Positions 16,419 to 26,032 of a stretch of DNA of 64,000 nt are shown here, piece after piece; position 1 is the stretch's first letter, and each line of letters starts with the position of its first letter. Origin of the DNA: Mesorhizobium kowhaii (lineage in GTDB: Bacteria; Pseudomonadota; Alphaproteobacteria; Rhizobiales; Rhizobiaceae); the NCBI RefSeq assembly GCF_003253745.1, contig NZ_MZXV01000013.1, forward strand, positions 124,001 to 188,000. Direction: 5' to 3'. The notes beneath the pieces are model-generated. The model worked only from the letters and a program-made list of their open reading frames with translations, ran no database searches and was not told the origin of the DNA. A program made the position numbers and the translations under genes.

Positions 16419-17681
16419 TCAGGCCGCGGATCGGCCGGAATGAACATCGGCGACGTCGAGACCACTGGCTTCCAGAGCTGCTTTGCGCCCAGTGAAGTTC
16501 TGCCATCGATCCACCGCGACATCGCAGTAACGCGGATCGAGTTCCATGGCGAAGCACGAGCGGCCGGTGGTCTCGGCGGCAATGATGGTGGTGCCACTGC
16601 CGGAGAAGGGCTCGTACACTGACGAGCCGGTGGCGCTGTTGTTCAGCATCGGCCGCCGCATGCATTCGACTGGCTTCTGCGTGCCGTGAACCGTGGCGTC
16701 GTCCTCACCTTGGTCGCCGTTGCCGATCATCCAGATGGTGGACTGGTCGCGCGCCCCCTGCCAGTGTCCGGTCGCGCCCTCCCTGACCGCATACCAGCAG
16801 GGCTCATGCTGCCAGTGATAATGGCCACGGCTCAGCACCAGGCGAGGCTTGGCCCAGATGATCTGGGAGCGGATGCCGAAGCCGGAAGAAACCAGGCTGT
16901 CGGCTACCGTCGAGGCATGGACACCGGCATGCCAGACATAGGCCACATCACCGGGAAACAGCGACCAGGCCTCGCGCCAGTCCGCACGATCGTCATTGGC
17001 GACCTTGCCGGTGCGGCTGCTGGTCGAGACGCCAGCTTCTTTCCTCCAGGAAGGATCGTAGTTCACCCCGAAGGGTGGATCGGTCACCATGAGATGCGGC
17101 ACCGCTCCCGAGAGCAGCCGTTCGACATCTGCCGCGACCGTGGCATCGCCGCACAGCAGCCGGTGCCTTCCGAGCACCCACAGATCGCCAAGGGAGGTGA
17201 CCGGATCGACCGGCGGCTCGGGGATCTCATCTTCACCGGCAGGGCCTTCGGCTTCGTCGCCAAGCTCGCCCATCAGCCGGTCGAGTTCCGCCTCGTCGAG
17301 CCCAGTGAGGCTCAAGTCGAAGCCGTCGCCATTCAGCGCATGAAGCTCCTGAGAGAGCAGGGCATCATCCCACCCGCCCAGCTCCGTCAGCTTGTTGTCG
17401 GCAATACGGTAGGCACGCCGCTGCGCTTCGCTCAGATGATCGAGAATGATCACCGGCACCTCCGGCAGACCCAGTTCCCCGGCAGCTAGGATGCGGCCAT
17501 GACCTGCGATCACCTCACCTTCGGCAGACACCAGGACCGGCACCGTCCAACCAAACTCCGCCATGCTTGCCGCGATCTTCGCCACCTGGTCCGGCGCATG
17601 CGTCTTGGCGTTCCCGGCATATGGCCTCAGCCGCTCGATCGGCCAGTGCTCGATGGCTTCCGGTGCGAACTGGACAGGCAT
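16419..17681 (-). CDS. ParB-like nuclease domain fused to DNA methyltransferase
   Basis: A 420-residue protein. Residues ~1-100 are a ParB/Spo0J N-terminal-like domain (LRPYAGNAKTHAPDQVAKIA, then GEVIAGHGRILAA). The remainder is a beta-class amino-methyltransferase: catalytic DPPF at 201-204 lies before the SAM-binding EPFSGSGTT at 357-365. It would methylate adenine N6 or cytosine N4. No partner restriction gene is seen, as is usual for phage methyltransferases that protect DNA or mark packaging sites. GAGGAGAGAGC precedes the ATG at 17681. It heads the packaging block with the two terminase genes. Confidence 0.9.
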   Translation of the reverse strand: MPVQFAPEAIEHWPIERLRPYAGNAKTHAPDQVAKIAASMAEFGWTVPVLVSAEGEVIAGHGRILAAGELGLPEVPVIILDHLSEAQRRAYRIADNKLTELGGWDDALLSQELHALNGDGFDLSLTGLDEAELDRLMGELGDEAEGPAGEDEIPEPPVDPVTSLGDLWVLGRHRLLCGDATVAADVERLLSGAVPHLMVTDPPFGVNYDPSWRKEAGVSTSSRTGKVANDDRADWREAWSLFPGDVAYVWHAGVHASTVADSLVSSGFGIRSQIIWAKPRLVLSRGHYHWQHEPCWYAVREGATGHWQGARDQSTIWMIGNGDQGEDDATVHGTQKPVECMRRPMLNNSATGSSVYEPFSGSGTTIIAAETTGRSCFAMELDPRYCDVAVDRWQNFTGRKAALEASGLDVADVHSGRSAA

Positions 17682-18372
17682 GCTCTCTCCTCGAAGAGGA
17701 TGTGGCTTCCGGACTCTGCTGCTGGACTCGGCGATGGATCTGTCGGTGGACCCATCTGGATCCGAACTGGACTCCGGGTCCAACCGGGATTCGGCGGCAC
17801 TTTCAACTCTGTACGCTTGATCAAAGGCTTACGTGGACCTGGCTCTGGATTTGGACTCCGGGTGGCTTCCCAAAAAAATATGCCTGACGCTGGCGAACCT
17901 CAGCGCTGCGCCCTCCGGCATGGCTTCATCCCCCCGGAAGGACCCGTTGCGCCCCTCAGGTGTTGACCCGCTCTTGTCAATGATCAGAGCCTATCAGATA
18001 CGCCAATCCCTTGGAATCATGACATTGTTTCGCGCCAGTTCCTTTGTTTGCGCAGGTCTTCGCTCGCAAATGCCAGGAAGGACGACCAGGGGGCTGATTG
18101 AGCCATCCGATCGCGGAGTATATCTAGTGAGGGAGGCAGCGAAGGTGTATCATAATGCTAGGCATTCAGGTCACTTGATGCCCAGCGTTCAGACCACAAG
18201 TGCAATGTTGAATGCAATGGCCGGCGCTCTGCATGTCATGGGCATTGACGTGCGGCGAGGTCTCTCGGGGCAGTCTGGCAAAACGCTCGAAACGGCTACC
18301 CGAACCTCTGTCGGTATCAGCTCAGGCTTCTAGCCTGGCGGGTACACTCGGCCACAGATCCGGGAGGACAAC
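17682..18372. other. no supported gene
   Basis: A 691-base gap between the methyltransferase and a truncated secreted-protein gene. One plus frame (17833-18333) is open for 166 codons but lacks a ribosome-binding site and protein-like composition. Short direct repetitions of TGGACTCCGGGT-like sequence occur around 17760-17860. This region probably contains the promoter of the packaging genes and decayed DNA. Confidence 0.5.
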
Positions 18373-18693
18373 ATGCTTCGTTCACTAAGCACCGTTTGTT
18401 TGGCCATCTTTCTGTCCGCGACATGCGCCTTGGCGCAGTCCAACAACCTGATAGAGCCGGACGCGGGAACCTGGAAGACGTGGGTGATCACGTCGGGTAA
18501 GGACTTCCGAGTCCCGCCCCCACCGGATAGTTCCGCCGCCGAGCTGAAGCAGCTCCGAGATATTATCGCAAACGCGTGCGCTACCTTCAGGCCCTTTGCA
18601 TGGCCGTCACAAAGGTCGCGGACTGACCCAAGGCGTCTACAGACAGGAGGTCAGGAAAGCGCCAGCAGTAGCCGTTCGGACGTGCATTTCTGA
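18373..18693 (+). pseudogene. truncated secreted protein, N terminus of a PAP2/haloperoxidase-like gene
   Basis: GGGAGGACAAC precedes an ATG that opens a good signal peptide (STVCLAIFLSATCALAQ). The mature start NLIEPDAGTWKTWVITSGKD, then FRVPPPPD, matches what I remember of the first ~50 residues of bacterial vanadium-haloperoxidase/PAP2-type proteins. After ELKQLRDIIA the homology stops and the frame becomes Arg/Ser-rich. The catalytic domain is missing, so this is a 5' remnant left by deletion. Confidence 0.55.
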
Positions 18694-19007
18694 ACGACCG
18701 GGACTGGCCGAGAGCGGACCGGCAGCTTCGAGGATCGCATCTTAAGAAGCGGACTTTTCAGGCGTCCTGCGTGCATCGAGGTGAACTGGACCCATTCGAG
18801 ACGTTTGCCTGCGATAACATGAAGGTCAGGAACTGGGCGCAACCCCGACGTTCGCGAATGCGAAGGTTTGAACATCTCGGTTATTGCCCGCAAATGTTTG
18901 AACGTCCGCCGACGTCCTAGGATCGGCCGTAGTCGGATTTGAAAGGGCAGGTTTTCGCTGCCGACTCCTGTTATCTCAGCGCCGCCGAGTGGCGGGGCTC
19001 GCGGCAA
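18694..19007. other. intergenic, no supported gene
   Basis: A 314-base region between the truncated gene and the end of the cyclase/ATPase gene. I see no credible reading frame. It probably marks the junction where the high-GC cyclase/ATPase segment was joined. Confidence 0.4.
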
Positions 19008-22000
19008 CTACGCCACGGCGGCGTCGACGGAGAGCGCGGCACCTTCGGCCCAGGCGGCGGCGAAGGCGTCCTCGCCGAGAGCCTTCCGGGTATTGGTCAC
19101 ATCGCTGTCGTAACCGGCCATCTGGACCGGCCAGCGAGCCAGGCCCATCTGGTCCCGCAGCGTCGAGGCGGCGCCGAAGAGGCGGGCGGCTTCCGCACAC
19201 CTGTCGTGTTGCACTGCCAGGCCGGCCAGCGCCTCGAGTGATTCTGCCACCCCGGGCCGCAGGCCGCTTGACGCCCGCATGCTCAGCGCATCGTGGTGGA
19301 GGCGCTCGGCCTCGTCCAACTCGCCGCGGCGGCGGGCGAGCTCGCCCAGGAGATAGGTGGCCTGCCCCCCCAGCCAGGGGTTGCTGATAGATGCGGCCTG
19401 GGCCTTGGCGTCGGCGAGGGCTTCCGCCGCCGCAGCTTCGTTGCCGAGTGCGAGGTGGGCGGCCCCGAGAGCGTTGAGGCCCTCGGAGACGTTCAGGGGC
19501 ATCCCGAGGGGGCGCAACAAATCGACGAACCCGACGATCATGTCGACGGCATCTGCCGCAGCCCCCTGGCCGATCAGGAGGCGGGCTAGCGCCGGCACCC
19601 CCCATGGCGCCCCGAGGTAGTCACCAGTGGCGGCCACCCGCCCCAGGAAGGGCACCAGCCGGGACTGGGCGGCCTCGTAGCGGCCGGTCTGGGCCTCGAT
19701 CTCGCCCAGCTGGGCGACCACAATCCCGGCGGTGGCGGCTCCGCCCAGTTCCTTGTCCTCCGCCAGGGCCAGCTCCATCTCCTGCTCTGCCAGAGCGAAA
19801 TCGCCCCGGTGCATGGCCACCCAGCCCACGGTGGTGTGGTACCAGGCCATGAAGAACCGGTTACTCAGCGCCTCGGACACCGCCTTGAAATCGGCTAGCA
19901 ACGGGGCGAGGCCGACGTAGTCCTCCTCGACCATCCTCGAAATGGTGGCGAACTTGAGCCCGTTGCACAGGGCCCAGTTGTCCTTTAGCTGGCGGCTGAG
20001 GGTGACGCTGTGCTCTATCGCCGCCCGACCCTGATCGACTTCGCCGCTCAGCCAAATGGCCACCACGCCGTTGGTGTTGAGGGCCCGGCACTTGGCCGCC
20101 TCGTCGCCGACCTCCTCCGCCATGGCCAGAGCCGCCGGGGCGTAGCGCCCTAAGGCTTCGAAGTCCCCACCGTACAGCGCCACATGGGCCGCGCCCCACA
20201 GGGCCCGGGCCCGCAAGGCCGAGGGGCCCTCGTCGTGGGTGAGCGCCCGTGCGAACCACCGTCCGCCGGCGGCGAGGTGGGAACGGAGTTCGAAGAACAG
20301 GGTGAGGGCGGTGACCAGGCGGAGGAAGGGCTGGTGGGCAGCGGTGGCCTCGCACCAGTCGGCGGCGGCGCTGAGGTTGTCCCACTCCCGCTGGAGCCGG
20401 TCGAGCCAGGCCAGGCCATCCGCCTTGACCAGCTCGGGCTCCGCCTGCTCCGCCAGGGCCAGGAAGTAGTCCCGATGCTGTTCCTGGATCGGGTCCGTCT
20501 CCCCTGACTCCGCCAAACGGGCTCGGGCGAAGAACTTGATGGTCTCCAGCAGCCAGTAGCGTCCGTCCGGGTCATCGACGTCGGCTTGAACAAGGGATTT
20601 GTCTACGAGGCGGGTGAGGAGGTCGAGGACCGCGTAGCGATCCACCACGTCGCCGGTGCACACGTGCTCGGCAGCGTCGAGGGTGAACCCACCGGCGAAC
20701 ACCGACAAGCGGCGCAGCATCGCTCGTTCGGCGTCGTCGAGGAGGTCGTGACTCCACGCCACGGAGGTCTCCAGCGTCTGCTGGTGGGGCAAGACGGTGC
20801 GGCTCCCGCCAGTGAGAAGGCGGAACCGGTCGTCGAGGGCGGCGGCGATGCGGGCCGGGGGCATCATGCGCACCCGGGCGGCGGCCAGCTCGATGGCCAG
20901 GGGCAGCCCGTCCAGACGCCGGCAGATCTGAGCTACCGCAGTGCCTTCGGAGCCCTCGACCTGAAACCCCGGACGTACCTGGGAGGCCCGTTCCGAGAAC
21001 AACCGGGTGGCGGCGGCGTCATCGAGGGACGGCACCCGCCACGTCAACTCCCCGGGAACCCCCAACGGCTCGCGGCTGGTGACAAGGATCCGCAGCTTCG
21101 GCGCCGCCCCCAGCAATGCCTGGGCCAGCTGGGCGCAGGGTTCGAGGACGTGCTCGGCGTTGTCCAGTACGACCAGGGCGTCGGAGCCGGCCAGCTGCTC
21201 GCACAGCGTCTGGGTCGGCGGGCGGTCCTCCTCCTCGACGAACCCGAAGGTGCGAAGCACGGCGTAGGGCACGGCGTCGGGCGACGACACCGGTGCAAGC
21301 TCGACCCACCGCACCCCGTCCGGATGGCGTTCGGCGACATCGGCGGCGGCATGGACAGCCAGGCGCGTCTTGCCCGCGCCGCCGGCACCTGTGAGGGTCA
21401 CGAGCCGGTCCGCTTCCAGAACCGTTCGCAGCTCGGCGAGCTCGGCGTCGCGGCCGACGAAGGACGTGAGCTGGGTCGGGAGGTTGTTGGCGAAGGCATT
21501 GAGGGAGCGCAGCGGCGGGAACTCGTCGGCCAGGTCGGGATGGCAGAGCTGCCAAACCCGCTCCGGAGCCCCGAGGTCCTTCAGGCGGTGCGAGCCGAGG
21601 TCACGCAGGTCGGCGTCGTCCGGAAGGCGGTCGGCGACCAGGTCGCGGGTGGCGCCGGAGAGAACGGTCTGGCCGCCGTGGGCGACCGCCCGCAGGCGGG
21701 CGCAGCGGATCACCGTCCGCCCCACGTAGTAGTCGTTGCCCCGCAGCTGGGCCTCACCGGTGTGCAAGGCGATCCGAATCCGCAGCACTTGGCCTCCGGG
21801 CCATTGCTCGTCACCAAAGGTGCGCTGCGCGTGGAGGGCGGCGGCGACCGCATCGGAGGGCTGAGCGAAGGCCCCCACCACGCTGTCGCCCTCGCCCTGC
21901 TCCACCGGCCGTACCCCGCCGTGGAGGGTGATGGCGGCATCGAGTAACTCGTAGTGACGGGCGATCGCCGCGCCCATCGTGTCTTCGTCGTCCTCCCACA

Positions 22001-22127
22001 GGCGGGTCGATCCCTCGACATCACTGAGGAGGAACGTGACGACCCCGGAGGGCAGGGGAGTGGAACTCGGGAACGTCGCAGGGCGAGCGGAGGGGCTGCC
22101 CGGGTGGCCGTCGATCTGTTCAGACAT
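19008..22127 (-). CDS. cyclase-like domain fused to NB-ARC-type ATPase and TPR region
   Basis: A 1039-residue protein. Residues ~27-190 form a class III cyclase-like domain (VVTFLLSDVEGSTRLW, EQGEGDSVV). The canonical transition-state Asn is Ile (TVIRCARLRAVAH, I140) while Arg144 remains, so activity is doubtful. Residues ~220-480 are a signalling NTPase with Walker A GAGGAGKTR (247-255) and ALVVLDNAEH; the rest is TPR-like helices. AAGGAG before the ATG at 22127 fixes the start. The architecture and very high GC resemble actinobacterial regulators, but no C-terminal LuxR HTH is present. It faces the cyclase gene at 22393 across 265 bases. Horizontal origin is inferred. Confidence 0.85.
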   Translation of the reverse strand: MSEQIDGHPGSPSARPATFPSSTPLPSGVVTFLLSDVEGSTRLWEDDEDTMGAAIARHYELLDAAITLHGGVRPVEQGEGDSVVGAFAQPSDAVAAALHAQRTFGDEQWPGGQVLRIRIALHTGEAQLRGNDYYVGRTVIRCARLRAVAHGGQTVLSGATRDLVADRLPDDADLRDLGSHRLKDLGAPERVWQLCHPDLADEFPPLRSLNAFANNLPTQLTSFVGRDAELAELRTVLEADRLVTLTGAGGAGKTRLAVHAAADVAERHPDGVRWVELAPVSSPDAVPYAVLRTFGFVEEEDRPPTQTLCEQLAGSDALVVLDNAEHVLEPCAQLAQALLGAAPKLRILVTSREPLGVPGELTWRVPSLDDAAATRLFSERASQVRPGFQVEGSEGTAVAQICRRLDGLPLAIELAAARVRMMPPARIAAALDDRFRLLTGGSRTVLPHQQTLETSVAWSHDLLDDAERAMLRRLSVFAGGFTLDAAEHVCTGDVVDRYAVLDLLTRLVDKSLVQADVDDPDGRYWLLETIKFFARARLAESGETDPIQEQHRDYFLALAEQAEPELVKADGLAWLDRLQREWDNLSAAADWCEATAAHQPFLRLVTALTLFFELRSHLAAGGRWFARALTHDEGPSALRARALWGAAHVALYGGDFEALGRYAPAALAMAEEVGDEAAKCRALNTNGVVAIWLSGEVDQGRAAIEHSVTLSRQLKDNWALCNGLKFATISRMVEEDYVGLAPLLADFKAVSEALSNRFFMAWYHTTVGWVAMHRGDFALAEQEMELALAEDKELGGAATAGIVVAQLGEIEAQTGRYEAAQSRLVPFLGRVAATGDYLGAPWGVPALARLLIGQGAAADAVDMIVGFVDLLRPLGMPLNVSEGLNALGAAHLALGNEAAAAEALADAKAQAASISNPWLGGQATYLLGELARRRGELDEAERLHHDALSMRASSGLRPGVAESLEALAGLAVQHDRCAEAARLFGAASTLRDQMGLARWPVQMAGYDSDVTNTRKALGEDAFAAAWAEGAALSVDAAVA

Positions 22128-22392
22128 CTCGACTCCTTTCTCCTGAACGATCAGGCTGCCAAGGTTTCCTCTCGGCCTACCCGCATTGTACCCCAGCCGT
22201 GGGGTGCCGTCGCCGGGTAAACTGCCCTCATCGCTGGTCCCCTGAACGCCCGTCAGAGCGGTCATTTCTTGGGGCAGCACGTCGGCTGCGTTTCCATGAA
22301 CCAAGACCGACTTGATCTCAGCCGAGATCGCTCCGAGCAGAAGTTCCCCTTGTCTCTGTCTTCCTGCTATCGTGGAGATGAGGGACGGCTCA

Positions 22393-24165
22393 ATGAGCGA
22401 GAATCGCAAGCTGGCCGCAATTCTGGCCGCGGACGTAGTCGGATACAGCCGGCTCGCCAGCGAGGACGAAGATCGCACCCTGGCAAGGTTGCGGGCACTG
22501 CGCAGCGACCTGATCGATCCAACCATCGCCGTGCACAACGGCCGTGTCATCAAGCGCACCGGAGACGGAGCGCTGGTCGAATTCCGCAGCGTTGTCGATG
22601 CAGTGCGCTGCGCCATCGAGGTGCAGAACGGCATGGTCGAGCGCAATGCCGGAGTTCAGCAGGATCGGCGCATCGAGTTCCGGATCGGCATCCATCTGGG
22701 GGACGTAGTAGAGGAAAGCGATGGCGACCTGATGGGCGACGGCGTCAACATCGCCTCGCGTCTCGAGGGTATCGCGGCCCCCGGCGCCATTTGCCTGTCC
22801 GAGGACGCCTATCGCCAGGTCAGGGCGAGGCTCGATCTCTCCGTCAGCGATCTCGGCAACACGCAGCTCAAGAACATCGCCGAGCCGATCCGAATCTATT
22901 CGCTCCAGGTCGGCGCCGCCGCGCAGGCAAAGCCAGCAGTGACCGCCGGCGCCGTTGCTCGTGCGCCGGCCGCATTGCCGCCGGAGCTCTCGATTGCCGT
23001 GCTGCCCTTCGCCAACATGAGCGGCGATGCCGAGCAGGAGTACTTCGCCGACGGCATCTCCGAAGATATCATCACCGCTCTGTCGAAGCTGGCGCAGCTG
23101 TTTGTCATCGCTCGCAACTCGTCGTTTACCTTCAAGGGCCGGAACGTGAACGTGCAGGAGGTGGGCCATAGCCTCAACGTGCGCTACGTGCTGGAAGGAA
23201 GCGTCCGCAAATCAGGGAACAAGGTGAGGATCACCGCGCAGCTCATCGATGCGACCACTGGCGGGCATCAGTGGGCGGAGCGTTTCGATCGCGACCTGAC
23301 CGATATCTTCGCGGTGCAGGATGACGTCACGCAGCAGATCGTCGGCGCTCTGGAACTCAAGCTGACGGCCGGGGACCAGCAGCGGCTCGCGACCGAGCAG
23401 ACCCAAAATCTGGAAGCGTATGACTGCTTCCTGCGGGGCCGTGAACAGATGTGGCGGCTGACGAGAGAGCAGAACATTCAGGGCCGGCAACTGTTGCAAC
23501 GCGCCATCGATCTGGACCCGAAATTCGCCCCGGCCCACGCGTTCCTCGCCGTCACGCACGGGCTGGCGTACGTCAACCAGTGGAGCCAAGCACCGTCGAA
23601 ATCGCTGGAACAGGCGATCGAGGCTGCGACGCGGGCGGTCGCGCTCGACGATCGATATCCGTACGCACATTGGGCGCTGGGCATCGTCAACGTGTACCTG
23701 CGACAGTTTGACGTGGCCATCCGCGAGGCTGAACGCGTGATCGCGCTTGCTCCCAATCTTGTCGAGGGCCACGAGAGTCTCGGCAACGCGCTGCACTATG
23801 CGGGCAGGTCCGACGAGGCCCTCGTCTGTTTCGAGCGGGCAATGGCCCTGAACCCATATTATCCGGACATTTTTCTGCACTTCCACGCGCAGGCGATGTT
23901 CCAGGTGGGCAGGTACGAGGAGGCCGTTGTCATCCTGAAGCGACGGCTTGTCCGCAATCCAGCCACCGACATCTCACGTGTGTTGCTGGCGGCGAGCTAT
24001 GGTCACTTGGGCCGCTTCGCGGAGGCGCGCGGGGAGTGGGAGGAAGTGTTCCGGATCAATCCCGATTATTCCCTGGAGCACAGGCGCAAAGTCCTGCCCT
24101 ACAAGAACCCTGCCGATTTCGAGCGCATTGTGGACGGCCTGCGCAAAGCTGGCCTCACCGAGTGA
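22393..24165 (+). CDS. class III adenylate/guanylate cyclase with TolB-like and TPR regions
   Basis: A 590-residue soluble protein. The cyclase domain has metal Asp14 (ILAADVVGYSRL), Lys54 and Asp58 (IKRTGDGALVEF), and Asn119/Arg123 (GDGVNIASRLE), so it should be catalytically competent. A TolB/FlgO-like segment follows (LSIAVLPFANMSG, YFADGISEDI, VLEGSVRKSG), then TPR repeats with FERAMALNPYYPD-type helices. GAGGGA lies nine bases before the chosen ATG; an ATG five codons earlier is possible. Divergent from the cyclase/ATPase gene at 19008-22127, with which it may share regulation. Confidence 0.9.
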   Translation: MSENRKLAAILAADVVGYSRLASEDEDRTLARLRALRSDLIDPTIAVHNGRVIKRTGDGALVEFRSVVDAVRCAIEVQNGMVERNAGVQQDRRIEFRIGIHLGDVVEESDGDLMGDGVNIASRLEGIAAPGAICLSEDAYRQVRARLDLSVSDLGNTQLKNIAEPIRIYSLQVGAAAQAKPAVTAGAVARAPAALPPELSIAVLPFANMSGDAEQEYFADGISEDIITALSKLAQLFVIARNSSFTFKGRNVNVQEVGHSLNVRYVLEGSVRKSGNKVRITAQLIDATTGGHQWAERFDRDLTDIFAVQDDVTQQIVGALELKLTAGDQQRLATEQTQNLEAYDCFLRGREQMWRLTREQNIQGRQLLQRAIDLDPKFAPAHAFLAVTHGLAYVNQWSQAPSKSLEQAIEAATRAVALDDRYPYAHWALGIVNVYLRQFDVAIREAERVIALAPNLVEGHESLGNALHYAGRSDEALVCFERAMALNPYYPDIFLHFHAQAMFQVGRYEEAVVILKRRLVRNPATDISRVLLAASYGHLGRFAEARGEWEEVFRINPDYSLEHRRKVLPYKNPADFERIVDGLRKAGLTE

Positions 24166-24590
24166 TTGCATTCCATCGCCGGCAATCGTCCACAGCTTCC
24201 GTGCAGCTCCACAAAAGCACGCCGCCTGGTCTCTGGTTCGCCTCAGATTGTGCGAGACGTGCTCATGGCGCATTCGTGCAGGCAGCCGCTAGCGGGCAAA
24301 GGACAGTTCCTCGACGCATAGCGATCATGATCCGGCTCCAGACGAACGTCCGGAGATTGCGCAACTGCGACCTCCCTGGTGGTCGACGGGAATGTCTGCT
24401 TTCAGGCGGCGGCAGAGCTCGCCTCAATGGCCGATATGAGGCGCGGAGCTGCCGTTCACCAAGCAGCAAACCAGGGCGCCTTTGGGTCAGAAGCCGACCC
24501 TGACTGAATGTCAGGAAGCAGCCGACACCGCGTGTGACCAGGAGCTTGCGTCAGAGCCTATGCTGCGCGATGTTCTTGCTGGGGAACAAA
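24166..24590. other. intergenic, no supported gene
   Basis: A 425-base stretch between the cyclase and the exonuclease. Frames in it are short and shadow-like. A purine-rich GGGGAACAAA just before 24591 is the ribosome-binding site of the next gene. Confidence 0.45.
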
Positions 24591-25616
24591 ATGCAACTGC
24601 CAAACCGTCTGCTTTTCGTTGATGTCGAAACGACGGGCTTTTTTAGCTCCGATCGCGTGGTGAGCCTTGGCCTGATCGCTGTTGACTCCCAGGATATTGT
24701 TGCCGAGACCTATCCCATCCAAGCGGCCCATCTGATCTTTGATCCGGGTAAGAAGAGCCATCCGCGCGCCGAAGCAGTTCACGGCTATGACGATTGGACA
24801 CTTCGCCATCAGGATACTTTCAACGTCCACGCACACGCATTGAGCAAGCTTTTTTCGGACTCTCCTTGCGTCATCGCTCACAATGTCGAATTTGATCGGC
24901 GCTTCATCGAGCAGGAATTCGACCTCGCTGGAATGCCGCTTCCGGAACTCGAGTACTTCTGCACAATGCGGACGTACCGTGAGCAAGTTGGTGGCCGGTC
25001 CGGCTTAAACGCAATTCTTTCACAAATGGGTCTTGCTCGGGCTGGCCGAATCCACGGCGCGTTTGAAGACGCCTGGATGGCGATGCAGGTCTACTGTTGG
25101 CTCAATGGGTTGCCTCGCGCGATTATCGGTACCCCGGCAATGCCGCTGTCAAACTTTAAAGTGCCTCCACCCCGGCCAGAAGGCCCTCTCCCTCGAAGAT
25201 CCAAAAGATCAAAGGGAACCGCGAAACCTGCGCTCACCCCCCTGCTCGCTGGACTGGTCAAAGATCTATCCCCTCTTGGAACCTTGATGCTCTATCTCGC
25301 CAAGTCGGACGGCTTAGTCGATAGCGAAATATCGGTGCTTATGGAGGTCGTGGAGGCCGAGGCACTCGCGCGCGAGATAATGTTGTCCGAAAATGAAAAA
25401 ATCGACGTGATCGCCGACCTGATGACACTTCTGACCGACGACTCTTCCATCGACGCTGCTGCAGAGATCATTGCTGCCAATGAGATTTCCCGTGCGTCCT
25501 TCATGCCACGGCTGCGGGCCACCGCACAGGCAGATGGAACGATCAGCGAAGCCGAGCGGATTGCGATCGCCAGGATTACGGATGCGTTCAGGAACACAGT
25601 GAGGTCTACCAGCTAG
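24591..25616 (+). CDS. DnaQ-like 3'-5' exonuclease with C-terminal TerB-like region
   Basis: A 341-residue protein. The N-terminal ~175 residues are a DEDDh exonuclease: FVDVETTGF (Asp, Glu), HNVEFDRRF (Asp) and HGAFEDAWM (His, Asp) complete the catalytic set. A Pro/Arg/Lys-rich linker (~180-220) leads to a helical acidic domain (KSDGLVDSEISVLMEVVEAE and ADGTISEAERIAIARI), with DGxxSxxE motifs typical of TerB-like metal-binding modules. It probably trims single-stranded DNA or RNA. The ATG at 24591 is preferred over one 57 bases earlier because homologous sequence begins there. Confidence 0.85.
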   Translation: MQLPNRLLFVDVETTGFFSSDRVVSLGLIAVDSQDIVAETYPIQAAHLIFDPGKKSHPRAEAVHGYDDWTLRHQDTFNVHAHALSKLFSDSPCVIAHNVEFDRRFIEQEFDLAGMPLPELEYFCTMRTYREQVGGRSGLNAILSQMGLARAGRIHGAFEDAWMAMQVYCWLNGLPRAIIGTPAMPLSNFKVPPPRPEGPLPRRSKRSKGTAKPALTPLLAGLVKDLSPLGTLMLYLAKSDGLVDSEISVLMEVVEAEALAREIMLSENEKIDVIADLMTLLTDDSSIDAAAEIIAANEISRASFMPRLRATAQADGTISEAERIAIARITDAFRNTVRSTS

Positions 25617-26032
25617 GCAGGGGCGCGTCGTTAAGCCGCCAAACTATCCACGAAATCGAGTACCACTTCGCCAAACAGATTTGGCACCTGGACTGGTCCA
25701 CATGTCCTATGTTGTGGAACCGGCCGCTGGCTGGACGTCTGACCTCGGAGGACCGACTCACGTGTTCAAAACGAGGAAGTGGCGTCGTTTCGAAGGAGGC
25801 CCAACTTCTTGAGTTCTGATGCGCTCATGATCCAGGAGCGCAGTCATCGCCGTTTCCAAGCGCTGCTTCGAGCTCCCTGCAATCGCTGCTCTTTTTCACG
25901 TCAGCGCGAATAATTTGCATGTTTGCGCTCGATCGAGACCATTGCGAAACTCGGCAGGAACCAGGAGGTCAGCTGCGGGTTTGCTTGGATGCCGACATGA
26001 TCGGCGTAGCCATTCACCCACAGGAGGACACC
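25617..26032. other. intergenic, no supported gene
   Basis: A 416-base gap with no credible frame. It should contain the promoter of the EF-hand gene; an AGGAGG ribosome-binding site lies at its right end. No clear palindromes were noticed. Confidence 0.4.

Noticed and set aside
17833..18333. 166-codon plus-strand open frame
   Set aside because: No ribosome-binding site, mixed low-quality composition and no recognisable motifs; likely a chance frame in decayed DNA.
20586..21947. 453-codon plus-strand frame inside the cyclase/ATPase gene
   Set aside because: High-GC shadow with repeated Gly/Glu/Arg; the minus-strand Walker A and cyclase motifs are definite.
22128..22646. 173-codon N-terminal extension of the cyclase/ATPase gene
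   Set aside because: Much of it lies opposite the start of the divergent cyclase gene, is Ser/Arg-rich and lacks a start signal; AAGGAG before the ATG at 22127 is far better.
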